Part shown: positions 1-8,429 of the stretch, piece after piece
Numbering within the stretch: the stretch's first letter is position 1
How the letters are laid out: the number at the start of each line of letters is the position of its first letter
Source: Homoserinimonas sp044769865
GTDB lineage: Bacteria; Actinomycetota; Actinomycetes; Actinomycetales; Microbacteriaceae
Length of the DNA: 64,000 nucleotides
Assembly: GCF_044769865.1 (NCBI RefSeq)
Contig: NZ_JBIZWA010000002.1
Location: 186,001-250,000, forward strand
Direction: 5' to 3'
Notes under the pieces: generated by a model
What the model saw: the letters and a program-made list of their open reading frames with translations, nothing else
What the model was told of the DNA's origin: nothing
The model's database searches: none
Program-made: the position numbers and the translations under genes

Positions 1-33
1 GGCGGGAGGGGAGGGCGGCGGCATGATTGCGGC

Positions 34-711
34 ATGGACGGCCTCGCCAGGGACAAGGAAGTCATGCTCGCCCGCCACCTGCGTGCGAGGGGGGTCGAAG
101 ACGAGCGGGTGCTCGCGGCGATGGCGGCGGTGCCGCGCGAAGAGTTCGTTGCCGAGCACGCGCGCAGGTATGCCTATGCTGACCGGCCGCTGCCGATCGA
201 GGAGGGCCAGACGATCTCCCAGCCCTACATCGTCGCCTTCATGGCGCAGTCGGCGCGGGTGGAGCAGGGCGACAGGGTGCTCGAGATCGGCGCAGGCTCG
301 GGCTACGGTGCCGCCGTGCTGGGAAAGCTGGCTGCCCGCGTCGACACGGTCGAGCGCCATTCCCGCTTGGCGGAGCAGGCGGCGGAGCGGATGTCGCGAC
401 TCGGCTACAACAACGTGCACGTGCATTCGGCGGATGGAACGTGGGGACTGCCCGAGGGGGCGCCCTTCGACGCGATCGTTGTGACGGCGGCGGGGCCCTC
501 GGTTCCTCCGCCGCTCCTCGAGCAACTCGCGCCCGGCGGCCGGCTCGTGATGCCGGTCGAGGGCTCCTACGGCCACCAGCAGCTGCTCCTCGTGCGCAAG
601 GATGTCGACGGCCGGGTCACCGAGACGCCACTCCTCGGCGTGGCGTTCGTGCCGCTCGTGGGGGAGCACGGCCATCCTGGGGGAGGGAATCGAGACAGAT
701 CAGCAGAATAG
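34..711 (+). CDS. pcm: Protein-L-isoaspartate O-methyltransferase
   Basis: Cytoplasmic repair enzyme that methylates L-isoaspartyl residues of aged proteins using S-adenosylmethionine. The 225-residue product has the family signature GQTISQPYIVA (about 58-68) and SAM motif I VLEIGAGSGYG (82-92), followed by a typical DGTWGLPEGAPFDAIVVTAA segment. Length matches bacterial PCMT. The ATG at 34 is preceded by a purine-rich GGAGGGGAGGG tract at 5-15, which is rather far upstream, so the exact start is only likely. It is the first gene of the window, and its transcription unit cannot be seen upstream. The last ~20 residues (GGNRDRSAE) are polar and outside the conserved domain. Confidence 0.9.
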   Translation: MDGLARDKEVMLARHLRARGVEDERVLAAMAAVPREEFVAEHARRYAYADRPLPIEEGQTISQPYIVAFMAQSARVEQGDRVLEIGAGSGYGAAVLGKLAARVDTVERHSRLAEQAAERMSRLGYNNVHVHSADGTWGLPEGAPFDAIVVTAAGPSVPPPLLEQLAPGGRLVMPVEGSYGHQQLLLVRKDVDGRVTETPLLGVAFVPLVGEHGHPGGGNRDRSAE

Positions 712-723
712 GCAACACATCTA

Positions 724-752
724 TTGACGCTCGTGCAGCGAGTCGTTACTCT
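724..752 (+). promoter_or_regulatory. Sigma70-type promoter of the ABC/CoA-transferase operon
   Basis: TTGACG (724-729), a 17-base spacer and TACTCT (747-752) form a near-consensus vegetative promoter. The predicted start lies near 759, giving a leader of about 65 bases before the ATG at 825. It is the best -35/-10 match in the window and sits in the only real gap upstream of the nine-gene plus-strand operon. Flanking GAGTC/GACTC-like sequences could be an operator, but I could not define one. Confidence 0.6.
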
Positions 753-824
753 TCTGGGTACTGAGTCGACCCTGAATGCCGAGGGAACCCCCGAGGCATC
801 GGCTGAATCCAATGGAGAATTCAC

Positions 825-1727
825 ATGCGCCTGCACCGACCCATGGCACTCTTCACTCTCGGCGCCGCCGGGCTGCTCCTGGCGGGATGCGCCACGCCCG
901 CCGAGGAGCCGGACCCCACGGAGCCCGCGACCGGGACCGCTGAGGCGCCCCTCTACGACGAGCTTCCCCAGTGGGCGAAGGATAAAGGCACCCTGACCTT
1001 TGCAGGCGACAGTCACCCGCCCTATCGCACCGTTGAAGAGGACGGATCGGTCACAGGCATCGACCCCGAGTTCCAGGCCATGCTCGAGGAGCAGCTCGGC
1101 GTTGACATCGAGATCGACATCGCCTCGGGGCTCCCCGCAATCCTCACGGGCATGCTCTCGGGGCGCTACGACGCGTTCAACGGTCCTGTGCGCACGACCG
1201 AGGAACGCGAGGCGGACTTCGACGCCGTCGTGTGGCTCACGACCCGCACCTCCTACGTCTTCCTCGAGAGTCGCGAAGACGACTTCGAGTCGGAGGAGGA
1301 TCTCTGCGGCATCCAGATCTCGGGAGTCACGGGCTCCGTCACCGAGACACAGGTCGCTGCGCTCAATGACTGGTGCGTCTCGGAGGGCATGGAGGCAAAC
1401 ACCTTCGTCGGGCTCGCCGACACCAACTCGACCATCCTCGCCGTGCAGTCCGAGCGAGTCGACGCCCTCGCCGTGACGGAGACCGCCGCGATCGACATCC
1501 TCGACAAGACGCCGGACACCTTCGCGTACCACACGCAGTCCGACGCGCAGGGGGCCGGCGTTGACCTCCTCGCAATGTTCGCGCCGAAGGACAACGAGCT
1601 CGGCCCTGTGTTGCACAAGGCCATGCAGAATCTCTTCGAGAGCGGCCAGTACATCGAGTTCATGGAGAAGTGGGGGCTCGAGAACGTCGCTGTCGACGAG
1701 CCCCTCTACAACCCCGTCACGGGCTGA
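825..1727 (+). CDS. Amino-acid-type ABC transporter substrate-binding lipoprotein
   Basis: Extracytoplasmic ligand-binding subunit of an importer of the polar amino acid/organic solute class (SBP family 3). The 300-residue protein starts with a signal peptide ending in the lipobox LLAGC, so Cys22 should be lipidated. The mature part has the family-3 layout: GTLTFAGDSHPPYRTVEEDG, then ITGIDPEF-like GIDPEFQAMLEEQLG, then GRYDAF. GGAG at 814-817 supports the ATG at 825. It is followed by the permease and ATPase of the same system. The ligand cannot be read from sequence; the CoA-transferase and dehydratase-like genes downstream suggest an organic acid rather than a common amino acid, which is inference. 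Confidence 0.85.
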   Translation: MRLHRPMALFTLGAAGLLLAGCATPAEEPDPTEPATGTAEAPLYDELPQWAKDKGTLTFAGDSHPPYRTVEEDGSVTGIDPEFQAMLEEQLGVDIEIDIASGLPAILTGMLSGRYDAFNGPVRTTEEREADFDAVVWLTTRTSYVFLESREDDFESEEDLCGIQISGVTGSVTETQVAALNDWCVSEGMEANTFVGLADTNSTILAVQSERVDALAVTETAAIDILDKTPDTFAYHTQSDAQGAGVDLLAMFAPKDNELGPVLHKAMQNLFESGQYIEFMEKWGLENVAVDEPLYNPVTG

Positions 1728-1741
1728 CGAGTCAGCCGAGC

Positions 1742-1765
1742 GGCGGGCCCGGTGACGGGCCCGCC
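1742..1765 (+). repeat. Intercistronic GC hairpin after the binding-protein gene
   Basis: GGCGGGCCCG, loop GTGA, CGGGCCCGCC: a perfect 10-bp stem 14 bases after the stop of the binding-protein gene and before the permease gene. No T-run follows. Such hairpins commonly protect the 3' end of binding-protein mRNA or partly terminate transcription, giving more binding protein than membrane subunits. The P450 operon has a similar hairpin after its own binding-protein gene. Confidence 0.65.
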
Positions 1766-1797
1766 CACCCCTTGCCTGCCTTCGCACCAGGAGAAGA

Positions 1798-2772
1798 ATG
1801 AGCACCCCAGCCCTCGCGACGCATGACGTCGCATCCGCCCGACCCCGGTTCCGGCCGTGGCGACTCGTCGGCGGCGCCGCGATCGCGATCGTGATGCTGC
1901 AGGTCGTCATCTTCCTCGTGACGAACGAACGCCTCGAGTGGGGCGTCGTCGCGAGCTATCTCTTCAATCCGAACGTGCTCACGGGCCTGTGGATGACGAT
2001 CTTCCTGACGATCGTCGGCATGGTCATCGGCTCGGTGCTCGGCACGCTCATCGCGGCCGGGCAACTGAGCGACTTCGGCCCCGTGCGCTGGATCTGTCAG
2101 CTCTATGTCGGGGTCTTCCGCGGCATCCCGCCCCTCGTGCAGCTGATCTTCTGGTTCAACCTCGCGTACCTCGTGCCGCGCATCTCGATCGGCGTGCCAT
2201 TCGGCCCCGAGCTCTACTCCTGGTCGTCGAACGACCTCATCAGTCCGCTCACGGCCGCCATCATCGGCCTGAGCCTGCACGAGGCCGCCTACATGGCGGA
2301 GATCGTGCGCTCCGGCATCCTCGCGGTCGACACGGGCCAGAAGGATGCCGCGAGGGCGATGGGCTTCAGCCGCCTGCAGACCTTCATGAAGGTCGTGCTG
2401 CCACAGTCGATGCGCGTCATCATCCCGCCCACGGGCAGTCAGTTCATCGGGCTGCTCAAGGGCACGTCGCTCGTCTCCGTCATCGCCATGGGTGACCTGC
2501 TGCACTCCGTGCAGGTCATCTACAACCGCACCTACCAGGTCGTGCCGCTGCTCCTCGTCGCGGTCATCTGGTATCTCGTCGTCGTGACCCTGCTCACGAT
2601 GGGGCAGCGCCGCATCGAGCGCTACTTCGGCCGCGGCTACGACCGTGCCGCCACGGCGATGCCGAAGACGGGGCAGGTGCGCACGATGCTCACTGGCGCC
2701 GTTGCGCTCCCAGAACCCGCCGGCGAGACGGATGCCACGGGGCGCGCGCGCAGGAAGGGGAAGGGCGCATGA
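1798..2772 (+). CDS. Amino-acid-type ABC transporter permease (HisM/GlnP family)
   Basis: Inner-membrane channel subunit of the importer whose binding protein is encoded just upstream. The 324-residue product has a short polar N-terminus, a first membrane helix near residues 22-42, and a typical His/Glu/Gln-type transmembrane domain. The ATPase-docking EAA loop is clear: EIVRSGILAVDTGQKDAARAMG. The C-terminal ~45 residues are hydrophilic and basic (ending RRKGKGA) and extend past the family domain. The ATG at 1798 follows AGGAGAAG. The gene overlaps the ATPase gene by the ATGA at 2769-2772, implying translational coupling. Confidence 0.88.
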   Translation: MSTPALATHDVASARPRFRPWRLVGGAAIAIVMLQVVIFLVTNERLEWGVVASYLFNPNVLTGLWMTIFLTIVGMVIGSVLGTLIAAGQLSDFGPVRWICQLYVGVFRGIPPLVQLIFWFNLAYLVPRISIGVPFGPELYSWSSNDLISPLTAAIIGLSLHEAAYMAEIVRSGILAVDTGQKDAARAMGFSRLQTFMKVVLPQSMRVIIPPTGSQFIGLLKGTSLVSVIAMGDLLHSVQVIYNRTYQVVPLLLVAVIWYLVVVTLLTMGQRRIERYFGRGYDRAATAMPKTGQVRTMLTGAVALPEPAGETDATGRARRKGKGA

Positions 2773-3569
2773 ACGCCGAGACCACCCGCAAGACCGTGCT
2801 GGAGGCACGGGGCGTCGTGAAGCGATTCGGTGACACCCTGGCCCTGGACGGAGTGAACCTGAGCGTCGCCGAGGGTGATGTCGTTGCGATCTTGGGACCG
2901 TCCGGTTCCGGCAAGTCGACACTCGTGCGCTGCCTGCACCAGCTCGAGTCGATCGATGGCGGCGCAATGTACCTCGACGGCGAACTCCTCGGCTTTGAGG
3001 AGCATCGCGGGGGCCTCCGTCCCCGCAGCGAGCGCCAGGTGGAGCAGCAGCGCAGGCAGATGGGGATGGTCTTCCAGCAGTTCAACCTGTTCCCGCACTG
3101 GAGTGTGCTGCGCAACATCACGGAGGCTCCCACCAAGGTGCATCGGGTGCCCGCCGCGAAGGCTCGCGCCCGCGCGCTCGAACTTCTCGAGAAGGTCGGG
3201 CTGTCGGACAAGGCGGATGCGCACCCGCGGCAGCTCTCCGGCGGCCAGCAGCAGCGGGTCGCGATTGCCCGCGCCGTCGCCCCGAATCCGCGTGTGCTCC
3301 TCTTCGATGAGCCGACGAGCGCACTCGACCCGGAACTCGTCGACGAGGTGCTCGCGGTCATGAAGAGCCTCGCGCGTGCCGGCATGACGATGGTCGTGGT
3401 GACCCACGAGATGGACTTCGCCCGCGAGGTCGCCGACCGCTGCGTCTTCATGGCGGAGGGTCGCGTCGTCGAGGAGGGCCCGTCGGCGGAGTTCTTCGCC
3501 TCGCCGCGCACCGACCGTCTCAGGTCGTTCCTCACGCGGTACTCCGAGGGAAGGCAGGCGGTCTCATGA
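2769..3569 (+). CDS. Amino-acid-type ABC transporter ATP-binding protein (GlnQ family)
   Basis: Cytoplasmic ATPase that powers the importer encoded by the two preceding genes. In 266 residues it shows Walker A GPSGSGKST, Q-loop MVFQQFNLFPHW, signature LSGGQQQRVAIARA, Walker B LLFDEPTSALDP and switch His in VVVTHEMDFA, all typical of the polar amino acid class. An insertion after EELL (GFEEHRGGLRPRSER) is slightly longer than usual. The start overlaps the permease stop (ATGA) and its own stop overlaps the next gene in the same way, so translation of the whole series is probably coupled. Confidence 0.92.
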   Translation: MNAETTRKTVLEARGVVKRFGDTLALDGVNLSVAEGDVVAILGPSGSGKSTLVRCLHQLESIDGGAMYLDGELLGFEEHRGGLRPRSERQVEQQRRQMGMVFQQFNLFPHWSVLRNITEAPTKVHRVPAAKARARALELLEKVGLSDKADAHPRQLSGGQQQRVAIARAVAPNPRVLLFDEPTSALDPELVDEVLAVMKSLARAGMTMVVVTHEMDFAREVADRCVFMAEGRVVEEGPSAEFFASPRTDRLRSFLTRYSEGRQAVS

Positions 3570-4705
3570 TGAAGCAGCCGGTGACGATCATGGCGGTCGG
3601 CGACCTCGTGCTCGACGAGCCGAATCCCGACTTCTACTTCGAGGCGAGCACGCCGCTGTTGCAACAGGCGGATCTGGCCATCGCCCAGGTCGAGGTGCCA
3701 CACACGACCTCGACTGAGTGCGCGAGCGTCGACGTGCCGGCCCCTCCGGCCGACCCCGCGAACCTCGCTGCGGCGGGACGCGCTGGCTTCGCCGTCGCGA
3801 CCCTGGCGGGCAACCACATCTACGACTGCGGCCCGCAGGGGATCGCCGACACCGTGCGGCTGTGCCGCGAGGCGGGCATGACCCCGACCGGCGCGGGAAT
3901 GAACCTCACGGAGGCGTGGGAGCCCGCCATCGTGGAACGGGGTGGCCACCGCATCGGCGTCATCAACGTCAACTGCGTCGGCCCCCGGGAATCGTGGGCG
4001 ACGTCGCGCAAGCCGGGTGCGGCATCCGTCAAGGTCATCACGCACTACGAGCTCGACAGCGCCAACCCCGGCGGGCCGCCCACCGTCTACAGCTTCTGCG
4101 ACCCCGCCTCGCTGCGCACCTTCACGGATGCCGTGCGCGAGCTCGCAGGGCGGGTCGACATCGTGATCGCGGCGCTGCACAAGGGCATCGGGCACCTGCC
4201 GGCTGAGATCGCGGCGTATGAGTTCGCAATCGCCCGCGCGGCCGTCGACGCCGGGGCATCCGCCGTCATCGCCCATCACGCGCACATCATGCGGGGCATC
4301 GAGGTCTACCGTGGTGCGCCAATCTTCCACGGCTTGGGCAATTTCGTGACCGTGACATCCGCCCTCTCGAGCGGCGACGAGAACTCACCCGAGCGCCAGG
4401 CGTGGGCGAAGCGGCGCAAGAAGCTGTTCGGCTTCAGCCCCGACCCCGCGATGCCCACCTATGCCTTCCACCCCGAGAGTCGCAACACGGCGATCGCCGT
4501 GATCTCGGTCGACGAGCAGGGCGCGGTCTCGGGCGGATTCATCCCGTGCTGGATCGACGACGATGCGCGACCGGTGCCGCTCGGGGACGACGAGAAGGGG
4601 CGGCAGGTCGCCGCATACATCGAAGACATCACGCGCGAGGTCGAACTCGACACACGGTTCAGCTGGCAGGGCCGCGAAGTCCGCGTCTCAGCGCCCGACG
4701 CGTGA
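3566..4705 (+). CDS. CapA/PgsA-type metallophosphatase-fold protein
   Basis: Calcineurin-like metallophosphoesterase of the CapA (PGA_cap) family. The 379-residue product has the family blocks AVGDLVLDEPN, LAGNHIYDCGPQG (metal-binding Asn-His), ALHKGIGH, and AHHAHIMRGIEVY followed by IFHGLGNF, corresponding to the usual GHHPH...SLGNF. No signal peptide or membrane segment is visible, unlike capsule CapA proteins, which are membrane-anchored; this one should be cytoplasmic. ATGATG at 3566 overlaps the ATPase stop. No capsule or polyglutamate synthase genes are nearby. Its place between an importer and a CoA-transferase suggests hydrolysis of the imported compound or an intermediate, but this is inference. 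Confidence 0.8.
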   Translation: MMKQPVTIMAVGDLVLDEPNPDFYFEASTPLLQQADLAIAQVEVPHTTSTECASVDVPAPPADPANLAAAGRAGFAVATLAGNHIYDCGPQGIADTVRLCREAGMTPTGAGMNLTEAWEPAIVERGGHRIGVINVNCVGPRESWATSRKPGAASVKVITHYELDSANPGGPPTVYSFCDPASLRTFTDAVRELAGRVDIVIAALHKGIGHLPAEIAAYEFAIARAAVDAGASAVIAHHAHIMRGIEVYRGAPIFHGLGNFVTVTSALSSGDENSPERQAWAKRRKKLFGFSPDPAMPTYAFHPESRNTAIAVISVDEQGAVSGGFIPCWIDDDARPVPLGDDEKGRQVAAYIEDITREVELDTRFSWQGREVRVSAPDA

Positions 4706-4725
4706 CCTGGAAGGACAAGCACCAC

Positions 4726-5970
4726 ATGAGCACCACCGCACGCCCGCTCGAGGGCAAGACCGTCATCGACCTCACGACCGCCCTCTCGGGCCCCTACGCG
4801 ACGCTCCTGCTTGCGGGCCTCGGCGCGCGAGTCATCAAGGTCGAGAACCCGACGCGGGGAGGGGACAGCTCGCGCAACAACTCTCCCTATGTGACGCGCG
4901 AGGGGTTGAGCGTGCTGCGGACGAGCGACGAGGACATGTCGGTCTCGATGATGCTCCGGGGGCGAAACAAGGAGAGCGTGACGCTCAACATGAAGCACCC
5001 CGAGGCTCGCCAGGTCTTCCTCGATCTCGTGGCCAACGCCGACATCGTCGTCGAGAACTACAGCGCCGGCGTCACCTCGCGCCTTGGCATCGACTATGAG
5101 AGCGTGCGGCACCTGAACCCCGCGCTCGTCTACACGTCGATCAGCGGCTTCGGCGCCCAGGGCGGCGCCGGCACGGGCAAGGCCATGGACACGATCATCC
5201 AGGCGTTGAGCGGCGTCATGATGACGGCAGGCAAGCCCGGCGACGGTCCCGTGCGCTTCGGGTTGCCGATCGGCGACCTCGTGGCGCCCCTCTTCGGCGT
5301 GATCGGCACGCTCGCGGCCGTATTGCAGGCCGAACGCACGGGCGAGGGGCAACACGTCGACGTCTCGATGCTCGGTGCCCTCACCTCGCTCGTGGCCTGC
5401 GAGCCCTTCGATGCCTTCGAGAAGATCGGCCTGCCGCTCCGCACGGGCGACTACGTTCCGCGCCTCGCCCCCTTCGGCACCTTCGCGACGAGCGACGGCT
5501 GGTTCGCGCTGTGCGCGCCGACCGACGAGTTCGCGCGCGGCGTCATGACCGCGCTGGGCACTCCCGAGCTTGTCGACGACGAGCGCTTCGCACGTCGCGA
5601 CGGGAGGGTGGCGAACGCGGACACCCTCCACGCCATGATCGCCCAGTGGGCGCAGCACCTCACGACGGCGGATGCGACGGCCCGCCTCGAGGCGGCGGGC
5701 GTGCCGGCCGCGCCCGTGCGCAGCACCGCGGAAGCCGTGCGCGATCCACTCGTACGCGAGAGGGGCGAGGTCGTGCAACTCGCGCACCCGAACTTTGGGG
5801 TGCAGGAGGAGCTGTTCGGCGCGGGGCTGCCCATGCGACTGTCCGCGAGCGACACCTCCCTCAACGAGCCCGCGCCCGGCCTCGGCGAACACACGGAAAC
5901 TGTCTTGCGCTCCCTCCTCGGCTACGCCGACGAGCAGATCGCGAGACTTCGCGACACCGGTGCGCTGTGA
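4726..5970 (+). CDS. CaiB/BaiF (class III) CoA-transferase
   Basis: Moves CoA between an acyl-CoA donor and a carboxylic acid through an enzyme-bound anhydride on a catalytic aspartate. The 414-residue product has the family N-terminus LEGKTVIDLTTALSGPYATL, the block VVENYSAGVTSRLGI, and GKAMDTIIQALSG, where Asp155 aligns with the catalytic Asp of formyl-CoA transferase. RTGEGQHVDVSML and the C-terminal VPAAPVRSTAEA are also typical. I chose ATG 4726 because GGAAGGA (4709-4715) lies just upstream and the family begins here; the open frame extends further but without homology. Its acid substrate is unknown. The neighbours suggest it activates the imported compound. Confidence 0.9.
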   Translation: MSTTARPLEGKTVIDLTTALSGPYATLLLAGLGARVIKVENPTRGGDSSRNNSPYVTREGLSVLRTSDEDMSVSMMLRGRNKESVTLNMKHPEARQVFLDLVANADIVVENYSAGVTSRLGIDYESVRHLNPALVYTSISGFGAQGGAGTGKAMDTIIQALSGVMMTAGKPGDGPVRFGLPIGDLVAPLFGVIGTLAAVLQAERTGEGQHVDVSMLGALTSLVACEPFDAFEKIGLPLRTGDYVPRLAPFGTFATSDGWFALCAPTDEFARGVMTALGTPELVDDERFARRDGRVANADTLHAMIAQWAQHLTTADATARLEAAGVPAAPVRSTAEAVRDPLVRERGEVVQLAHPNFGVQEELFGAGLPMRLSASDTSLNEPAPGLGEHTETVLRSLLGYADEQIARLRDTGAL

Positions 5971-5983
5971 GCGGCCTGGACGA

Positions 5984-7243
5984 GTGACGAAAGCGGAGTC
6001 GGTCGTGAAGGCTGCAGAGGGCGCGAACGGATCGCTCGCGGCCTTCCGTGTGCCCAATTTCACGCGTTACTTCACGGGCCAGCTCGTCTCAAACACGGGA
6101 ACCTGGTTCCAGAACCTCGCCATCTCGCTCATCGTCGTGCAGATCACGGGCAGTGCGAGTGCGCTCGCGCTCGTCACGGTGGCCCAGTTCGGGCCGATCC
6201 TGCTGTTGGGGGCGCCCGCCGGGAGGCTCGCCGACTCGGTGCCGCCGCGAAACATCCTGGCCGTGACATCCGCCATCGCCGTGCTCGTGACGTGCGGGCT
6301 GGCGTTCGCGGTGGGCCAGGAGGAGCCCTCGCTCGGCTGGCTCTATGGCCTCATCGTCGTCTCGGGATGCGTGCACGCCTTCGAGCGGGTCGCCGCTCAA
6401 GCCTTCATCTATGAGCTTGTGGGCGCCGAGCTCCTGCGCAACGCGGTCGTGCTGAGCACCGTGTACATCTCGGCGGCACGGTCAATCGGGCCGGGGCTTG
6501 CGGGGGTGGCGTTCCTCGCGGTCGGCCCGACGGCATGCCTGCTCATCAACGCGGCAACCTATCTCGCGGTGCTTGTCGCCGTGCTGCTCATCAGGCCCAC
6601 CGAGCTTCATTCGCGCGTGCGCGCGGAGGGGCCACGCCCGACCGTGCGCGAGAACCTGAGGGAGGTGCGCTCGAACCGGGCGCTCCTCGTCATCCTCGCG
6701 GTCAACGTCATCGTCACGGTCGCGGCGATGAACATGAACGTCGTGCTCACGTCGATCGTCTCGCTCTCCTTCGAGGGAGACGCGGGGCAACTCGGCGCGA
6801 CCCACGCTCTCAACGCTGTCGGCGCGGTCGTCGGCGGGCTGCTGCTCGCCCGCTACACACGACTAGGGGCACTCACCCTCGTGCCGGCGTGCCTACTCTT
6901 CTCCGTGACCCTCGCGGTCAATGCCGCCGCTCCCAGCCTCCTGCTGTTCCTCATGGCGGCGCCTCTGCTCGGCGTCGGGATCGGCGTCTACCAGGGCGTG
7001 CTGAGCGGCGCAGCGCAGGGTGAGTCGGCGCCACACGCCCTCGGCCGCACCATGTCGCTCGTGACGATGGGCCAGCAGGGGGTCGCCCCCATCGGTGCGC
7101 TCCTCGTGGGCGTGCTGATCGACCTGACCTCGGGCCAGACGGCGCTCGGCGTCGCCGCCGTCGTCACGGCAGCGTGCGCGGGCGTGGTCTTTCTCGCCCT
7201 TGGGCGACAGCGAATGCAAAGGGAGGTGGTCGCCGATGGCTGA
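5984..7243 (+). CDS. MFS transporter, EntS-like
   Basis: Membrane transporter of the major facilitator superfamily with about 12 predicted membrane segments. The 419-residue product resembles the EntS/MFS_3 exporter group at its start (FTRYFTGQLVSNTGTWFQNLAISLIV, read in parts) and carries the cytoplasmic loop motif GAPAGRLADSV after helix 2. Two GTG starts are possible, 5984 and 6005; neither has a strong ribosome site. The gene follows the CoA-transferase after 13 bases and overlaps the next gene by eight bases (ATGGCTGA). It may export a by-product of the pathway or bring in a second substrate; the sequence does not decide. Confidence 0.82.
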   Translation: MTKAESVVKAAEGANGSLAAFRVPNFTRYFTGQLVSNTGTWFQNLAISLIVVQITGSASALALVTVAQFGPILLLGAPAGRLADSVPPRNILAVTSAIAVLVTCGLAFAVGQEEPSLGWLYGLIVVSGCVHAFERVAAQAFIYELVGAELLRNAVVLSTVYISAARSIGPGLAGVAFLAVGPTACLLINAATYLAVLVAVLLIRPTELHSRVRAEGPRPTVRENLREVRSNRALLVILAVNVIVTVAAMNMNVVLTSIVSLSFEGDAGQLGATHALNAVGAVVGGLLLARYTRLGALTLVPACLLFSVTLAVNAAAPSLLLFLMAAPLLGVGIGVYQGVLSGAAQGESAPHALGRTMSLVTMGQQGVAPIGALLVGVLIDLTSGQTALGVAAVVTAACAGVVFLALGRQRMQREVVADG

Positions 7244-8429
7244 GAGCAACGCCGCACCGCCGCCCATCGCCCAGCCCACCCAGGGAGTTTTCGTGCCACC
7301 CATGTCCGCAGCATCCGCCCTCGCCGAGATCAACAGCGCGGCGCGTCGTGATGATTCGCACCGACCGGAGGCATTCATCGTCGGGACCGTCGGCCAGGAT
7401 GTGCCGCTCGAGATCATCGATGCGGCCGGCGCCGTCGCGCTTCGGCTTCGCGGGAACCCGAGCTGGGCAACGGAGGGCGCCGACCGATACCTCGGCAAGG
7501 GGCTTGACCCCGCTATGCGCTCGCTCATGGAGGGCATCCTCGACGGCGCTTTCGGGCGCCTCGACGCGATCGTGATCTCGAGTGACTGCGACGCATCCCA
7601 GCGGCTCTTCTATGTGCTGAGGGAGATGCGCCGGGTCACGCCCGAGATCGCCGTGCCGCCCGTCTATCTGGTCGACATCCTGCACCTGCCGCGCGAATCG
7701 ACCGCGCGCTACAACCGCGTGCGGGTGCGTCAGCTGCTCGAGGTGCTCGAGCGATGGACTGGCAACCGGGTCACCGGCGCCGAGCTTGAGCGAGCCGTGA
7801 TTGCCCATAATCGGCGACGCGAACTGCAGCGGGCCGTCATGGGGCTTCGCCGTTCGCCCGATCCAAGGCTCAGCGGGGTGGACGCCCTTGCGGTCTTCGC
7901 TGCGGCCGACAGGCTGCCAGGGGAGCGATACGCCGGATGCCTCGAGTCGCTTGCCGCGGGCGGCGACCAGCTTGCGCCGCGCGACGGTACGCGCATCTTC
8001 GTGACCGGCAGCACACACGACAGCCCCGACGTCTACCGGGCGATCGAGGCCCATGGTGCGACGATCGTGGGGGAGGACCACGACCGCGGCGAGTTGCTCG
8101 CGGAACGGGACGTTGCCCCCGCCCGCGACCTGGAGAGTCTCCTCGACGCGATCGCCGACCGGTACCAGTACAACGGGCCGACAGCGCAACGGGCGTCCAT
8201 CACGGCGAGGGCGGAACACACGGCGAAGCGAATCGGATGCACGGGGGCCGAACTCCTGCTGAGCTACGTGCGGGTCATGGACGAGGCGCCGCTGTGGGAC
8301 TTCGCTGCGCAGCGGGCCGCGGCATCCGTGCCCTCGGCCGTCGTCGTGCGACAGCCCTACGGGGCGATCGACGCGGAGGAGCTCGACGTGGCCCTCCGGG
8401 CACCAGAGCAGACGGGAGTCAACCGATGA
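7236..8429 (+). CDS. 2-hydroxyacyl-CoA dehydratase/benzoyl-CoA reductase-like subunit A, ligand-depleted
   Basis: Member of the HgdAB/BcrBC fold family (397 residues). Canonical members hold a [4Fe-4S] cluster through three cysteines and accept an electron from an ATP-driven activator. Family blocks are recognisable: EIIDAAGAVALRLRG, ADRYLGKGLDPAMRS, DAIVISSDCDASQRLFYVLRE and LLLSYVRVMDEAPLWDFA. At the three ligand positions I read Asp91 (usual NLCP), Cys118 (kept, usual SCD) and Met348 (usual FCDP), so only one of three is present. Other cysteines, Cys235 and Cys335, lie elsewhere. ATG 7236 has GGGAGGTGG upstream. The gene is translationally coupled to both neighbours. A classical radical dehydratase is unlikely; the real reaction is unknown. 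Confidence 0.78.
   Translation: MAESNAAPPPIAQPTQGVFVPPMSAASALAEINSAARRDDSHRPEAFIVGTVGQDVPLEIIDAAGAVALRLRGNPSWATEGADRYLGKGLDPAMRSLMEGILDGAFGRLDAIVISSDCDASQRLFYVLREMRRVTPEIAVPPVYLVDILHLPRESTARYNRVRVRQLLEVLERWTGNRVTGAELERAVIAHNRRRELQRAVMGLRRSPDPRLSGVDALAVFAAADRLPGERYAGCLESLAAGGDQLAPRDGTRIFVTGSTHDSPDVYRAIEAHGATIVGEDHDRGELLAERDVAPARDLESLLDAIADRYQYNGPTAQRASITARAEHTAKRIGCTGAELLLSYVRVMDEAPLWDFAAQRAAASVPSAVVVRQPYGAIDAEELDVALRAPEQTGVNR

Noticed and set aside
3566..4705. Capsule or poly-gamma-glutamate synthesis locus
   Set aside because: Only the CapA-fold protein is present; no CapB/CapC or polymer export genes are nearby and it lacks a membrane anchor.
4459..6063. Minus-strand open frame of 534 codons opposite the CoA-transferase
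   Set aside because: Shadow frame; no recognisable domain and low-complexity composition.
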